Below, in pieces: positions 1 to 8,478 of a stretch of 15,663 nucleotides of DNA (position 1 is the stretch's first letter; the number at the start of each line of letters is the position of its first letter). The notes beneath the pieces are model-generated. The model worked only from the letters and a program-made list of their open reading frames with translations, was not told the origin of the DNA and did no database searches. The stretch comes from Candidatus Zhuqueibacterota bacterium 4484_87. GTDB taxonomy: Bacteria; Zhuqueibacterota; Zhuqueibacteria; Thermofontimicrobiales; Thermofontimicrobiaceae. The stretch spans positions 1 to 15,663 of the forward strand of contig NATN01000172.1 in the NCBI GenBank assembly GCA_002085355.1. Reading direction: 5' to 3'. The translations under genes and the position numbers were made by a program.

Positions 1-1273
1 CCACACGCTGCACATCGTCAACAGTGACCGCCTGTCTTTGTTTTTTCCAATCATCGTAAAATTTCCACGAAACATAGGTTTCGTATCGGGAGAGCCTGCT
101 GCCAATGCCCGAAATTTTAAGATTTTCCGATACCTCGTTGTATGCAATTTTATTTTTTATCTTTTGCAGTTCGTAATCGGAGACGGACTCCCTCTTGATT
201 TTTTCAATCTCAGAGAAAATAATATCCTTCACCTCTCCCATTCGATCCATTTTCTCTTTGCGCAATTCAGCATTGATGAGAAACAAGTAGGGATCTTTGC
301 CAAAAGTTGTGCGCGCGGAAATTCGCGTGACCAGTTTCTTTTCTTCGACCAGTTCTTTCCGTAAACGAGAAGTTTTTCCGCCGCCGAGAATGCGCGCCAG
401 AAAGTACAGCGCCGCATTGTCCGGATGGCCTATCCCGGGCGTGTGCCAGCCCAGACGCAAAGTGGCAGTTCGCACATCGGGACGTTTCAGGGTGACCGAG
501 CGTGTGCTGAGTTGCTCGATTTCAGAAGTGACGGTCTGATCAACTTCAGGTCCGCGGGGAATTTTTCCAAAATATTTCTTCACGGTTTCCAGCATCTTAC
601 TCGTTTCAAAATCACCCACCAACACAAGGGTTGCATTATTGGGCGCATAATAAGTGCGATAAAAGCTGAAAACCTGATCCCGTGTCGTCTTTTTAATGTC
701 ATCCATCCAGCCGATGACAGGCCAATGGTACGGCGAACTTTTAAAAGCAATGGCATTAAATTCCTCTGCGAATAGTCCCAGAGGATTATTTTCCGTGCGC
801 ATTCGTCGTTCTTCCATGATGACATTGAGTTCCCGGGCAAGTTCTGCAGAATCGATCACGCAATTGTACATTCTGTCCGATTCAATTGCCAGAGCCTGGT
901 CAATTTTATTTTTTGGCATCTGTTCATAATAAGCAGTGATGTCATTGGAAGTAAAGGCATTGAAAACGCCGGCGTTATTTTTGATGATCTGCGAAATTGT
1001 ACCCGCCGGATAGTTTGGCGTGCCTTTGAACATCATGTGTTCAGTGATATGCGCGATTCCCGTGGAACCAACATCTTCATTTCGCGAGCCGACTTTGTAC
1101 GATAGCTGAGAATAAATTATAGGTGCGTTGTGAATCTCAACGGTCAATACTTTCAGACCATTATCCAAAACAGTTTCAACAACCTCGCCCTCCTGCACTT
1201 GTGCGTGAACGGAAAAAAGTGTCGATGCACAAAATACAATAAAAATCAAAAATGCAAATAGTCTTCTAATCAT
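1..1273 (-). CDS. M16 family zinc metalloprotease (insulinase/processing-peptidase type), C-terminus cut by window edge
   Basis: The visible 424 residues begin with a signal peptide (about residues 1-24, cleavage near HAQ), so the enzyme is exported, probably to the periplasm. The inverted zinc motif HITEH is at residues 75-79 (His75 and His79 as ligands, Glu78 catalytic). Glu155 in MEERRMR, 76 residues after His79, fits the third ligand of M16 peptidases. The family degrades or trims short peptides. The last visible stretch (VTVDDVQRV) matches the usual near-terminal part of a single M16 unit, so only a few dozen residues may be missing, or a second M16 domain may follow. The start is the ATG at 1273 with AGGAGAG at 1278-1284; another ATG two codons' width upstream hits a stop at once. 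It lies 78 bases after the polyferredoxin gene with a hairpin between them. The family call is secure; the substrate is unknown. Confidence 0.9.
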   Translation of the reverse strand, partial: MIRRLFAFLIFIVFCASTLFSVHAQVQEGEVVETVLDNGLKVLTVEIHNAPIIYSQLSYKVGSRNEDVGSTGIAHITEHMMFKGTPNYPAGTISQIIKNNAGVFNAFTSNDITAYYEQMPKNKIDQALAIESDRMYNCVIDSAELARELNVIMEERRMRTENNPLGLFAEEFNAIAFKSSPYHWPVIGWMDDIKKTTRDQVFSFYRTYYAPNNATLVLVGDFETSKMLETVKKYFGKIPRGPEVDQTVTSEIEQLSTRSVTLKRPDVRTATLRLGWHTPGIGHPDNAALYFLARILGGGKTSRLRKELVEEKKLVTRISARTTFGKDPYLFLINAELRKEKMDRMGEVKDIIFSEIEKIKRESVSDYELQKIKNKIAYNEVSENLKISGIGSRLSRYETYVSWKFYDDWKKQRQAVTVDDVQRV

Positions 1274-1310
1274 TCATCTCTCCTAAAAACAAAAGTAACT
1301 TTTCAACCAT

Positions 1311-1345
1311 AAGTGCCCCATTTTTTAAAACGGGGCACTTTTTTT
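1311..1345 (+). terminator. Strong hairpin with T-tract on the plus-strand side
   Basis: A perfect 9-bp stem (AAGTGCCCC at 1311-1319 with GGGGCACTT at 1332-1340) encloses a 12-base loop and is followed on the plus strand by T residues to 1345. This is the layout of an intrinsic terminator for plus-strand transcription, yet both flanking genes are on the minus strand. On the minus strand it sits 11 bases after the polyferredoxin stop codon and is followed by a mixed sequence, not a U-tract. It may protect the 3' end of the upstream message, partly separate the two genes, or stop antisense transcripts. The stem itself is clear; the function is uncertain. Confidence 0.5.
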
Positions 1346-1351
1346 ACAGAG

Positions 1352-3307
1352 CTATTCTTTGAATTGAAATTCCTTCGCAATGGCAACCGGATCGACAAAA
1401 TCAGCAGCCGGATGCAGTTTGCTCGGATAATTAAATTTATAGATATTCTTTTTGTAACCAACAGAATCGTCTGATTTGTAATATTTCAAAGTATCTGCAA
1501 CGAGCATTTGATGAATTTTTCCTGTATCGATTAAGGCAGGATCAAAATAGATGAGTGCCACATTTCTTCCGCCAACCGAAGAAGTCTTGAAGCGAACTAT
1601 GGCGCTGTCACCGGAAATGTGACTCACAAGATAAGGCAACTGTCTGCGCAGCATAAAATTTTCCGCACCGACAATACCAATTTCGTAAATCGACAGCTTG
1701 TTCAAATCTTTGTTTTTGAAACCATTAAAAGGCTGATCGTAGGATCCGAACATCCGCTGTACGTAAAAAGAGGCAGGGACTTTTGCCACAACTTCCCCGT
1801 CACTTTCACAGCGAAAATCCATCTCATAGACATGTTTTTTGCCGCGAATCTCCCGCTCGATTCTCTTTGTCTCATCGACCAGTTTTTTGATCTCCCCCGG
1901 ATTCGTGCTGTCGCTATTGAAGAAAATACGCACAATAACCGGTTCGCCATATTCCGATTCAAAGCCGAAAACGTGGGCGTTATGAGTGAGCACACGAATC
2001 AAATTCATGTGATCAATGGTGTCAAATAGATTATCAATACCGACCTGCCACACGGCAAGGGAATCCGGTTTGTAATATTTGAACGTCCGCGTTTTGTACC
2101 GTTTCGGGCTAAATAGTTCTTTGCGAATATCGTCTTCACTCAGTTTTTTGGGATCAAAATAAATGTTCACAGTATGGGATTTGGCATAAGTATCCAGACC
2201 GTAAATGCCTTTTTTATCCTTGATCTTCCTGTAGAGCGCCATCGAAGATCCATAGCATTTGACATTTTTCAATCCGGATTGATGAAATACTTGCAAATTT
2301 TCCATCTGCTCAAATCCGCCCCAGCGCTTCTCCAGCGTGCGGAACTCGTAATGGCTGGATAAAATAAATCCCAATGCCATGAGCGCGACGACCATAATTG
2401 CTGGTAACCAGACCAGTTTATCGGAATGATTCACTTTCACTGCTTTGTCAACATCACACGAGTGAACACAATCGGTACACAACATGCAGTCGGGATGATC
2501 CACTTTCTCGTACTGGTAAACTTCGATTCCGTGCGGACAGGCAGCAACGCATTTCATACACATGGTACAGGCTTTTTTATCAACCGTAATTTTCGTAAAA
2601 GGAAGCGGTTTGAATTTGAAATATCCGGCTTCCCACACAAAGCCCAGCAGTGCAATGGCGCCAAAAAGCCACATAATTGACAACTGAACGCCTAATTTAA
2701 TCAGAATCAAATAAATGATAAACGGCACCAAAATCAAATAAAAATTGACGAAAAGATTCGTCGCAGCACCTAATGGGCACAAATACTTGCACCAGAACTG
2801 TTTCACAAAAATTGACCCTAAAATGGTGACAATTAAAGCGATCAGCGCCCAGGTAAAAACCACGTCATGGCCAAAACCGGTGGCGACTGCATAATAAGGA
2901 TCAAAAGCGCGGCAGAAAAGTTCGCTTTTTGTCACTGTGGAGTAAAGCACGATGAACAGCAAAATATATTTCAGCGAACGAAAAATCCGATCGAGAACTT
3001 TCGGAAGGTTAAAATGCAAATGTATCAATTTGCCTAATTTTCCCAGCCATTCTGTGACAAGGCCGATGGGACACACAAAACTGCAAAACAATTTTCCAAT
3101 TGCCAAAGCGCCAAGCACTAAAACGAACGCCATGAAAACAGCACTTGCGCTCATGTTGCACGCCATTGTGTTCTGGTAAAGCATGGTGACGTAAGACAGT
3201 AACCCTCCCAGAGGGCAGTATCTTTCAACGTCAAAACCTTTGACGATGACAAAAATGATCAATGCCAAAACAATTAATTGCAAAATCAGACGAATGTTTT
3301 TTTTCAT
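1352..3307 (-). CDS. Membrane 4Fe-4S polyferredoxin (CcoG/NapH type) with C-terminal HMA-like repeats
   Basis: This is a 651-residue inner-membrane electron-transfer protein. Residues 1-230 hold about five or six hydrophobic segments with conserved CxxxCP motifs at 75-79 (CSFVCP) and 173-177 (CKYLCP) plus a CPLGG at 31-34, as in NapH/CcoG/NosR-type proteins. Two ferredoxin-like 4Fe-4S motifs follow (CTMCMKCVAACP at 247-257, CMLCTDCVHSC at 274-284), then one more membrane helix (about 300-317). The remaining 330 residues look like three alpha/beta repeats of heavy-metal-associated (HMA) type, near 345-400, 412-480 and 537-605, with strands such as VNIYFDP and VALIYFDP. The first keeps one cysteine (Cys351) where CxxC is usual; the others keep none there. 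CcoG is a copper reductase for oxidase assembly, so a redox role in metal handling is a reasonable inference. The frame extends to an ATG at 3394, but a large hairpin covers that stretch; the ATG at 3307 gives a normal N-terminus, although its ribosome site is weak. Confidence 0.85.
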   Translation of the reverse strand: MKKNIRLILQLIVLALIIFVIVKGFDVERYCPLGGLLSYVTMLYQNTMACNMSASAVFMAFVLVLGALAIGKLFCSFVCPIGLVTEWLGKLGKLIHLHFNLPKVLDRIFRSLKYILLFIVLYSTVTKSELFCRAFDPYYAVATGFGHDVVFTWALIALIVTILGSIFVKQFWCKYLCPLGAATNLFVNFYLILVPFIIYLILIKLGVQLSIMWLFGAIALLGFVWEAGYFKFKPLPFTKITVDKKACTMCMKCVAACPHGIEVYQYEKVDHPDCMLCTDCVHSCDVDKAVKVNHSDKLVWLPAIMVVALMALGFILSSHYEFRTLEKRWGGFEQMENLQVFHQSGLKNVKCYGSSMALYRKIKDKKGIYGLDTYAKSHTVNIYFDPKKLSEDDIRKELFSPKRYKTRTFKYYKPDSLAVWQVGIDNLFDTIDHMNLIRVLTHNAHVFGFESEYGEPVIVRIFFNSDSTNPGEIKKLVDETKRIEREIRGKKHVYEMDFRCESDGEVVAKVPASFYVQRMFGSYDQPFNGFKNKDLNKLSIYEIGIVGAENFMLRRQLPYLVSHISGDSAIVRFKTSSVGGRNVALIYFDPALIDTGKIHQMLVADTLKYYKSDDSVGYKKNIYKFNYPSKLHPAADFVDPVAIAKEFQFKE

Positions 3308-3352
3308 TAGCAAACCCAATCTAAATTTGATCGCTTTTACACTTTTAAAATT

Positions 3353-3394
3353 ATGGCAAAGAAGCGGACACTTTCCGCCCGCTATCTTTGCCAT
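3353..3394 (-). terminator. Long imperfect hairpin between the propeller and polyferredoxin genes
   Basis: A 10-bp outer stem (ATGGCAAAGA at 3353-3362 with TCTTTGCCAT at 3385-3394), a one-base bulge, and a 5-bp GC-rich inner stem (AGCGG at 3363-3367 with CCGCT at 3379-3383) enclose an 11-base loop. It lies 89 bases downstream of the beta-propeller stop codon and 46 bases upstream of the polyferredoxin start chosen here. On the minus strand it is followed by AATTTTAAAAG, a weak tail. It could end the propeller transcript or act as a leader structure for the polyferredoxin gene. It argues against translation from the ATG at 3394. The structure is seen; the function is inferred. Confidence 0.5.
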
Positions 3395-3482
3395 TTAAAT
3401 ATTTTTGCAGGAACACTAAATTTTCAGGCAAAATGAAATTGCCCGAGATAAATCAAGATATTCAGAAATTCACTACTCTACC

Positions 3483-5699
3483 CTACTTCATCAGAATCAT
3501 TTTGAGCGTCTTTGTGAAGGAGCCTGTTTCCAGACGGTAAAAATAAATTCCGCTGGGCATGTTCTGTGCGTTCCAGGATACGCGATAGGAGCCAGCTTGA
3601 CGTATTCCGTCCGTCAAAGTGGCGACCTTCTGACCTAATGCATTGTAAACGGCCAGCTTGACGTGGCTCTTTTCAGGCAATGAAAAGGAAATTTCCGTTG
3701 TCGGATTAAAGGGATTGGGATAGTTCTGATTTAATTGATAATTATTGACCACTGCATTCTTGATCACTTCAACATCAGTAGAAGCCAATTTCCTAACCAC
3801 ATATCCTTTATTTCCGGCAGCGTAAAAATCTCCATTGGAAAGGAATTTTCCGCCGTACAAATATACGCCTTCACCTGAGAGTGCATACGTCTCTTCGTTC
3901 CAGGTCTCTCCGCAATCTTCAGTTTTCAAAATGACGCCATTATTCCCTGTGGCATATCCAATACCATCCTTAAACTCGATGCTGTAGAGATTCAGGCTTT
4001 TGTAAGTGATATTGGAATGAAATACCACTTTCCAGGTTTGGCCATAATCAGTGCTCTTCACAATCAAACCTTTGTAAGCGCCGCTCTTTGTGGCATCGTA
4101 GCCAGCGATCAGCAATGTGGAATCGTTGGGCATTTCCATGTCATAGAGATAGCATTTGGAAATATCCGTCACAGGAATAGCTGTCCAAGTGGCACCACCG
4201 TCCGTTGTTTTCAGAATCTGCTCCTCTTTGTAATCAAGGGCATAACCTGTTTGCCAATCAGTGAAAATCAGCCGATACAATCCGGTGCCAATCTTATCGA
4301 CCTGGCTCCAGTTGTAACCGCCATTGGTTGTTTTCCAGAGCGTACCGCCGCTATCACCCATGTAGCCTGTGTCAGGATCGACAAAAGTGATGTCATGAGC
4401 ATATTTTTTCAGCCCGGAATCAACATTCAGCACCTGAAACCAGCTCTGCACATTATCATCGCTCATCATCACAGATTTGTAGCCCATCAGGAAAGCCTTT
4501 CCGTAGCCAAAATAGGCATTTTTCAGATTAGGATGAACCCCGGGGATAGCAACCTGAGGAACTGCCAATTCTTCCGGGCTGCCATACGAGTACATGCCGT
4601 CATTGGCAGCAAGACAAAGTTTATCGTTTTCATCGACTGACACACTGGCAAAATAGTCAGCCGTCCAACTGACCAATGGTTCCCAATCAACAGAATTACC
4701 CGGCTTTGCGCGGAAGATGACGTAGCTTGCCAGTGCTATTCCTTCATTTGCCGAAGAAAACCAGAGTGATTTAAAATTATTCCCATTGGGAATACGGACT
4801 AATTCAAAAGAAGCGCCGCCGTCAGCACTGTAGTAGAGACGTCCTTCTTTTCCGCCGACAAAAACTTCGTCTTCATTGATGGCAAAAACAGACATCAAAT
4901 AACTATTGGGGGTTTCAATTTGCTGCCAGACTGAAGCGCCTCCGTCTGTTGTTTTGTAGAGATAGCCGTAATAACCGGCAGCATAGCCAACGTTCTGGCT
5001 GGCAAAAGTAAAATCATAGACACGTCCAGAGGTACCGCCTTTGAAATTTCCGCTGATTTTTGTCCAGGTTGCGCCACCATCTTCCGTACGGAAATAGTCG
5101 CCCTTTGTGCCGCCAGCTACTGCATGTCCGTGCATGGCATCAGTGAAAAATATCTGAGACACTTTGTAATCCATCTCCTCGACATCTTTTCTGACCAGAG
5201 TAGAGATATTTTCCAACTGGAGAACATAGCCTTTTTTCGGGCTGGTGGTCCCGCCGCAAACCCATACATTTTGACTGCTGGTTCCCTGCACCCATTCAAA
5301 GGTAACTTTGACATAAGCAGAGTCAGACAGGTCCGTCCAGGATTCCCCTGCGTCAGTAGAAACAAAGATTGAACCTTTGCTTCCGACGACCACAATGGTA
5401 TCACCCCAGGCAGCCATCCGATTGGTGGAATATGATAATTCTTCCCCCGGATTCGCCGGGTCAGTTCGTTCGGGAAGGTCTGTTTTCTTTGTCCATGAAG
5501 TAGGCGGATATTCAGTAAATTCATAAAAAGAATGTCCGGCTAAAATATACCCGTGGTTCTCTCCTACAACAACAATTTGTTCGAGCCAATCATCGAAATC
5601 AAATTGTTTGAAAACCTCCCAATCGCCTGCAAATAGAGCGACCGCTGCTGACATAAGAAAAAATAACAGCAGCACAATCGTTGTAGCCATTTTCTTCAT
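3483..5699 (-). CDS. Secreted Asp-box (BNR/Ycf48-like) beta-propeller protein with type IX sorting domain
   Basis: The 738-residue protein starts with a signal peptide (about 1-24, ending LFAG). At least eight Asp-box motifs of the form S/T-x-D-x-G-x-x-W/F occur at about 114-121, 205-212, 251-258, 291-298, 457-464, 498-505, 549-556 and 593-600, each after a strand such as GxxxKT. This pattern marks sortilin/Ycf48/BNR beta-propellers, which bind proteins or glycans; no sialidase catalytic set is evident. Residues 657-738 form an Ig-like C-terminal domain opening with NQNYPNPFNP (YPNPFNP at 660-666) and ending in a lysine-rich tail, as in type IX secretion sorting domains of FCB bacteria. It is therefore probably exported across the outer membrane and anchored or released. 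GGAGG at 5707-5711, 7 bases before the ATG, supports the start. No specific ligand can be named. Confidence 0.88.
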   Translation of the reverse strand: MKKMATTIVLLLFFLMSAAVALFAGDWEVFKQFDFDDWLEQIVVVGENHGYILAGHSFYEFTEYPPTSWTKKTDLPERTDPANPGEELSYSTNRMAAWGDTIVVVGSKGSIFVSTDAGESWTDLSDSAYVKVTFEWVQGTSSQNVWVCGGTTSPKKGYVLQLENISTLVRKDVEEMDYKVSQIFFTDAMHGHAVAGGTKGDYFRTEDGGATWTKISGNFKGGTSGRVYDFTFASQNVGYAAGYYGYLYKTTDGGASVWQQIETPNSYLMSVFAINEDEVFVGGKEGRLYYSADGGASFELVRIPNGNNFKSLWFSSANEGIALASYVIFRAKPGNSVDWEPLVSWTADYFASVSVDENDKLCLAANDGMYSYGSPEELAVPQVAIPGVHPNLKNAYFGYGKAFLMGYKSVMMSDDNVQSWFQVLNVDSGLKKYAHDITFVDPDTGYMGDSGGTLWKTTNGGYNWSQVDKIGTGLYRLIFTDWQTGYALDYKEEQILKTTDGGATWTAIPVTDISKCYLYDMEMPNDSTLLIAGYDATKSGAYKGLIVKSTDYGQTWKVVFHSNITYKSLNLYSIEFKDGIGYATGNNGVILKTEDCGETWNEETYALSGEGVYLYGGKFLSNGDFYAAGNKGYVVRKLASTDVEVIKNAVVNNYQLNQNYPNPFNPTTEISFSLPEKSHVKLAVYNALGQKVATLTDGIRQAGSYRVSWNAQNMPSGIYFYRLETGSFTKTLKMILMK

Positions 5700-5814
5700 T
5701 TTGAAGCCTCCGAATTTTGATTAATATAAAATGAATGAGTTAGTTAGGCCTTTTCTGGTATCTTCATCTTCTTTTCTGCTTCCCTGCCACATCATCAGAT
5801 GAAATTTCAATTTT

Positions 5815-7176
5815 TCAGAGCAGTTGTGTTATCTGAAAAATAAAAAAGAAATTCTCTCTTTTCTTTTCTCCGCTGAGTGGCGTTGACTTCTGGTAATATC
5901 CGGCAACATCCAGCAGCAATCCCTGAAAAGTAAAGCCAATTCCGCCGCTTATCTGCCGAACAGAAATTTCTTCCATGCTAAGATGATACTCGGGAACTAT
6001 TTCACCGTCAATCAGCCCTGCGCGCAGCCAGAAATTCTGTACCACAAAATATTCAGCCCCGAAATGCAGTCTGTTTGCATTAATATCGCGTCGCCATTGG
6101 TAATGTTGATAATAGTTATGTTTTTCCTCTTTGTGATTTCTAGGAGTGCGCGCCCAGGAATCCCAGCTATTCCAGGAATAAGATGCTGCAAAAAAGATCG
6201 GCAAAGTGCTCAAATGTAACTTTCCGATGATTTCAAAAAATTGACCATTTTTTTGCACACTGCCATAATCATCAATATCCCGCCTTCCTTCCGACGTGTT
6301 CTCTGAAATCTGACGTTCCTGTAAAAAGATGCCGCCTTTTGCAGAAATGGTCGTGGCGGAATTTACGGGAACAATCAACTGTGCATCTGTTGTGTATCCT
6401 TCATCGGCAATTTTCCGGTTGTAGGTTGAAACTTTCTCGTTTTTGACAAGCAAACTGTCTCCGAAATATTTGTAGATTATCGGATAATCAAGCAAGAATG
6501 ATTTATTTGCATTGAGTCGGAATTGCTCGGTAAACGGTCGGAAAACGAGTCCCAGCATCATTTTTCGCGGCAGGTTTATCATCGCCCCGATATCACCGTA
6601 AATCATTCTTCCGTCAATTTTTGTCTTCGTAGGCTCGCGTTTCAATCCATCTTGCAGCCGATAACGAATGCGTGCACCGACAGAAAGAAAGCGATTTACC
6701 TGCTTGCCATATTCAAAACCCAATTGAGGACCGTAGTAGTCGAAAGTTCCGGTGGTTGTGTCAATGGAAGTAAAATTGTCATGGTAAGGCTCATATTCAA
6801 GCGCCCGATACACATCGCGCAAATCCTCAGTGTAATATTGAATAAAACCTCTAAAGGCTGATTTTTTATCGGACATCAATTTCACTGCTTCAGCCTGCAA
6901 ATGAAGTTGAAACCGCGAGGCAGGATCCATTTCGCGACGAAAATCTCCGCGACGATAATCACTCCAACTGATTGCCCGCATCCAGGGAACTCGCTGATCT
7001 GCTACAATACCGGCGGGATTATTTCCAAAATCATAGATAGAAATTTGATTTGTCTCATCCTCAAAGCTCAAATTGCAAGAACCTAAAGAAGACAGACGTA
7101 GTTGATCTTCCTGTCCTGAAACGTTAATCACAAATATAAGATTAAATATGAGAACGAAAATATTAATATGTTTCAC
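5815..7176 (-). CDS. Outer-membrane beta-barrel protein, DUF6850-like (barrel A)
   Basis: From the GTG at 7176 the protein has 453 residues: a signal peptide (about 1-21, cleavage near VSG-QE), then alternating hydrophobic/polar strands rich in Tyr, Trp and Phe, typical of an outer-membrane barrel. It is distantly homologous to barrel B in this window: the block around 161-212 (GARIRYRLQDGLK) matches GASLDYYVDEGLK in B, and WARTPRNH near 341 matches WAKHPDFR near 331 in B. The resemblance to Bacteroidota DUF6850 rests on memory and on its position right after a DUF4876-like gene, 57 bases away. The frame extends to an ATG at 7212 with a weaker AAGGGA site; the GTG was preferred for its AGAGGA site and cleaner signal peptide. 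The gene ends operon 2; a 115-base gap follows with no clear terminator. The cargo or partner is unknown. Confidence 0.75.
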   Translation of the reverse strand: MKHINIFVLIFNLIFVINVSGQEDQLRLSSLGSCNLSFEDETNQISIYDFGNNPAGIVADQRVPWMRAISWSDYRRGDFRREMDPASRFQLHLQAEAVKLMSDKKSAFRGFIQYYTEDLRDVYRALEYEPYHDNFTSIDTTTGTFDYYGPQLGFEYGKQVNRFLSVGARIRYRLQDGLKREPTKTKIDGRMIYGDIGAMINLPRKMMLGLVFRPFTEQFRLNANKSFLLDYPIIYKYFGDSLLVKNEKVSTYNRKIADEGYTTDAQLIVPVNSATTISAKGGIFLQERQISENTSEGRRDIDDYGSVQKNGQFFEIIGKLHLSTLPIFFAASYSWNSWDSWARTPRNHKEEKHNYYQHYQWRRDINANRLHFGAEYFVVQNFWLRAGLIDGEIVPEYHLSMEEISVRQISGGIGFTFQGLLLDVAGYYQKSTPLSGEKKRENFFFIFQITQLL

Positions 7177-7182
7177 GATAAT

Positions 7183-7188
7183 TCCTCT
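7183..7188 (-). promoter_or_regulatory. Ribosome binding site deciding the GTG start of barrel A
   Basis: AGAGGA on the minus strand, 6 bases before the GTG at 7176. The competing ATG at 7212 has only AAGGGA at a shorter spacing and would put 12 extra, partly polar residues before the signal peptide. Confidence 0.55.
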
Positions 7189-7233
7189 GCTGCATTTTAA
7201 AAGAGTTGACATGATTCCCTTAAATTTTTATTT

Positions 7234-8364
7234 TTACTGATATCCTGGCGTGGGATGATCTAAAATTGTGAAATCTACTGTGCTGTTATCAGTATCAAAT
7301 CCGGGCCTGATGCGCTGAATAGACATACCGCTGTATTTTGTCATCACTTTATCAGGCGCTGTGCCGGCAAAGCCTTTATCAATGCTCAACTCGAGACTGT
7401 GGATGTGGTCTTTGTTGCTGCTATATTCAATTCCGTCAATTATCGTGTCAATGTCTATTCCGTCCCAGTACACGCTATCTACGCCGCTGGCAAGCAAAAG
7501 AATATCGCCGGACAAATTGAGCATAAAGTCGGTGGTTGTCTCTCTCCCATGGGCGCCGTCAATAATATTCACATAATCTGGAATATCCGGGTTATTCGGA
7601 TCTCGGAAAAAATATGGATTGTAAAATTCATAGTCGGCATTGGACAAATCGATGCTTGTAGAGATAATTTCCCGATGATCAATAGCATCACTTGCAACCA
7701 CAACAAACTCACCCGGTGCAACAGGATAGTTTTTACTCACTCCTGGTATCCCGGGCAATTTAAAAGCATAAACGAAGCAGCGGTGTTCAGTGCCGTCGGA
7801 AGTATCAAAATAAAAGTAGTCTATAGCGCCATCGCCGTCATTGTCCTTTCCTGCAAGATTGTACCCGCCGCCACGGATGAAAATTGTGCCATCAAGATAA
7901 ACCGTATCTGCTCCACTATTATATAATTCAATGAATTGATCATAAAAATAAAATTCATTATTCACCGGGCCGGCATAATAGATTTCGTTGATTTTTAGAC
8001 CGGCAGTATTCAGCCGCATTTGAACTGTCAAAGAATCCTCTTTCCCGGACTCAAGTGAGATTTTCTCGCTGCCGAGATAGCCAATTTTTTCATCAAGGGC
8101 CTTCCCCGCCTTTATCGTATATTCCGATGAAGACAGCCCCTGAAAAACTGTTTGCCCCGTTGAGTCTGAAAGTTGTCGCGGGCCTACTTCTCCGACGTGA
8201 GATGTCCAATAAACAACAGCCCCGGCAACGGGATCTCCGGCATCGTCCAAAACTTTTACCCGTAAAGTACCATGTCCCTCATAAACTGTTGGTTTCTTCA
8301 ACCCACAGCTTAAAACACTGATTACAAAAAGCAGCGCAATCAATTTCATTGCTACCTGACGCAT
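7234..8364 (-). CDS. Surface or periplasmic lipoprotein, DUF4876-like, lamin-tail-type fold
   Basis: The protein has 376 residues from the ATG at 8364. The signal ends in VLSC, so Cys20 is the likely lipidated residue (lipoprotein). Residues 32-118 form a carboxypeptidase-regulatory/Cna-B-like beta-sandwich (TLRVKVLDDAGDPVAGAVV). Residues 120-376 resemble a lamin-tail-type domain: INEIYYAGP at 125-133, DQFIELYNSGADTVYLDG at 142-159, and a closing FTILDHPTPGY. A calcium-type loop, DNDGDGAID, is at 174-182. The order of domains and the INEIYYAGP/FIELYN signature match what I recall of Bacteroidota DUF4876 proteins, encoded beside TonB receptors and DUF6850 barrels. It is followed closely by barrel A, so the two probably act together. 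An ATG at 8376 is in frame, but GAGG followed by six A residues directly precedes the 8364 ATG. The biochemical role is unknown. Confidence 0.8.
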   Translation of the reverse strand: MRQVAMKLIALLFVISVLSCGLKKPTVYEGHGTLRVKVLDDAGDPVAGAVVYWTSHVGEVGPRQLSDSTGQTVFQGLSSSEYTIKAGKALDEKIGYLGSEKISLESGKEDSLTVQMRLNTAGLKINEIYYAGPVNNEFYFYDQFIELYNSGADTVYLDGTIFIRGGGYNLAGKDNDGDGAIDYFYFDTSDGTEHRCFVYAFKLPGIPGVSKNYPVAPGEFVVVASDAIDHREIISTSIDLSNADYEFYNPYFFRDPNNPDIPDYVNIIDGAHGRETTTDFMLNLSGDILLLASGVDSVYWDGIDIDTIIDGIEYSSNKDHIHSLELSIDKGFAGTAPDKVMTKYSGMSIQRIRPGFDTDNSTVDFTILDHPTPGYQ

Positions 8365-8370
8365 TTTTTT

Positions 8371-8400
8371 CCTCATTTATTGAAATTACAAAATATTTTC
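8371..8400 (-). repeat. Leader repeat, copy in front of the DUF4876-like gene (contains its ribosome site)
   Basis: The 30-base stretch matches 11699-11728 at 26 of 30 positions, including an uninterrupted 18-base core (TAATTTCAATAAATGAGG on the minus strand) and GAAAAT at the same distance. In this copy the terminal GAGG (8371-8374) lies 6 bases before the ATG at 8364 and is a good ribosome binding site. The AT-rich part may hold a promoter element, but no consensus is clear. Confidence 0.75.
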
Positions 8401-8410
8401 TAAAAAGAAA

Positions 8411-8461
8411 TTAATATCCAGGAGTCGGGTGATCCAAAATAATAAAATCTACAGTAAATGA
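8411..8461 (-). pseudogene. Remnant of a DUF4876-like C-terminus
   Basis: On the minus strand this stretch reads SFTVDFIILDHPTPGY followed by TAA. It matches the last residues of the intact neighbour (STVDFTILDHPTPGYQ) and of the partial gene at the right edge (SLDFITIDSPTPGYH). No start codon or ribosome site belongs to it. Upstream its frame runs into the 3' end of the amidase gene in a different reading frame and loses similarity, so only the tail survives. It is best explained as a scar of a lost tandem copy whose body was deleted, joined to the amidase end. Because the match is at protein level over 16 consecutive residues ending at a stop in the same place, chance is unlikely. Confidence 0.8.
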
Positions 8462-8478
8462 TTCTATGTGGGAAGATA

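Noticed and set aside
3308..3394. N-terminal extension of the polyferredoxin from the ATG at 3394
   Set aside because: The extension covers a strong hairpin, adds a polar cysteine-containing stretch before a normal membrane signal, and has no better ribosome site.
4017..4640. Plus-strand open frame of 207 residues
   Set aside because: It lies wholly inside the beta-propeller gene on the opposite strand, has no ribosome site or recognisable domain, and the opposing frame has clear Asp-box motifs.
5800..5809. Palindrome TGAAATTTCA in the gap after barrel A as an operator or terminator
   Set aside because: It is a short AT-rich palindrome with no loop or T-tract and no repeat elsewhere in the window; chance occurrence is likely.
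7399..7926. Plus-strand open frame of 175 residues
   Set aside because: It is antisense to the DUF4876-like gene, whose sequence shows family motifs; the plus-strand product has no coherent domain.
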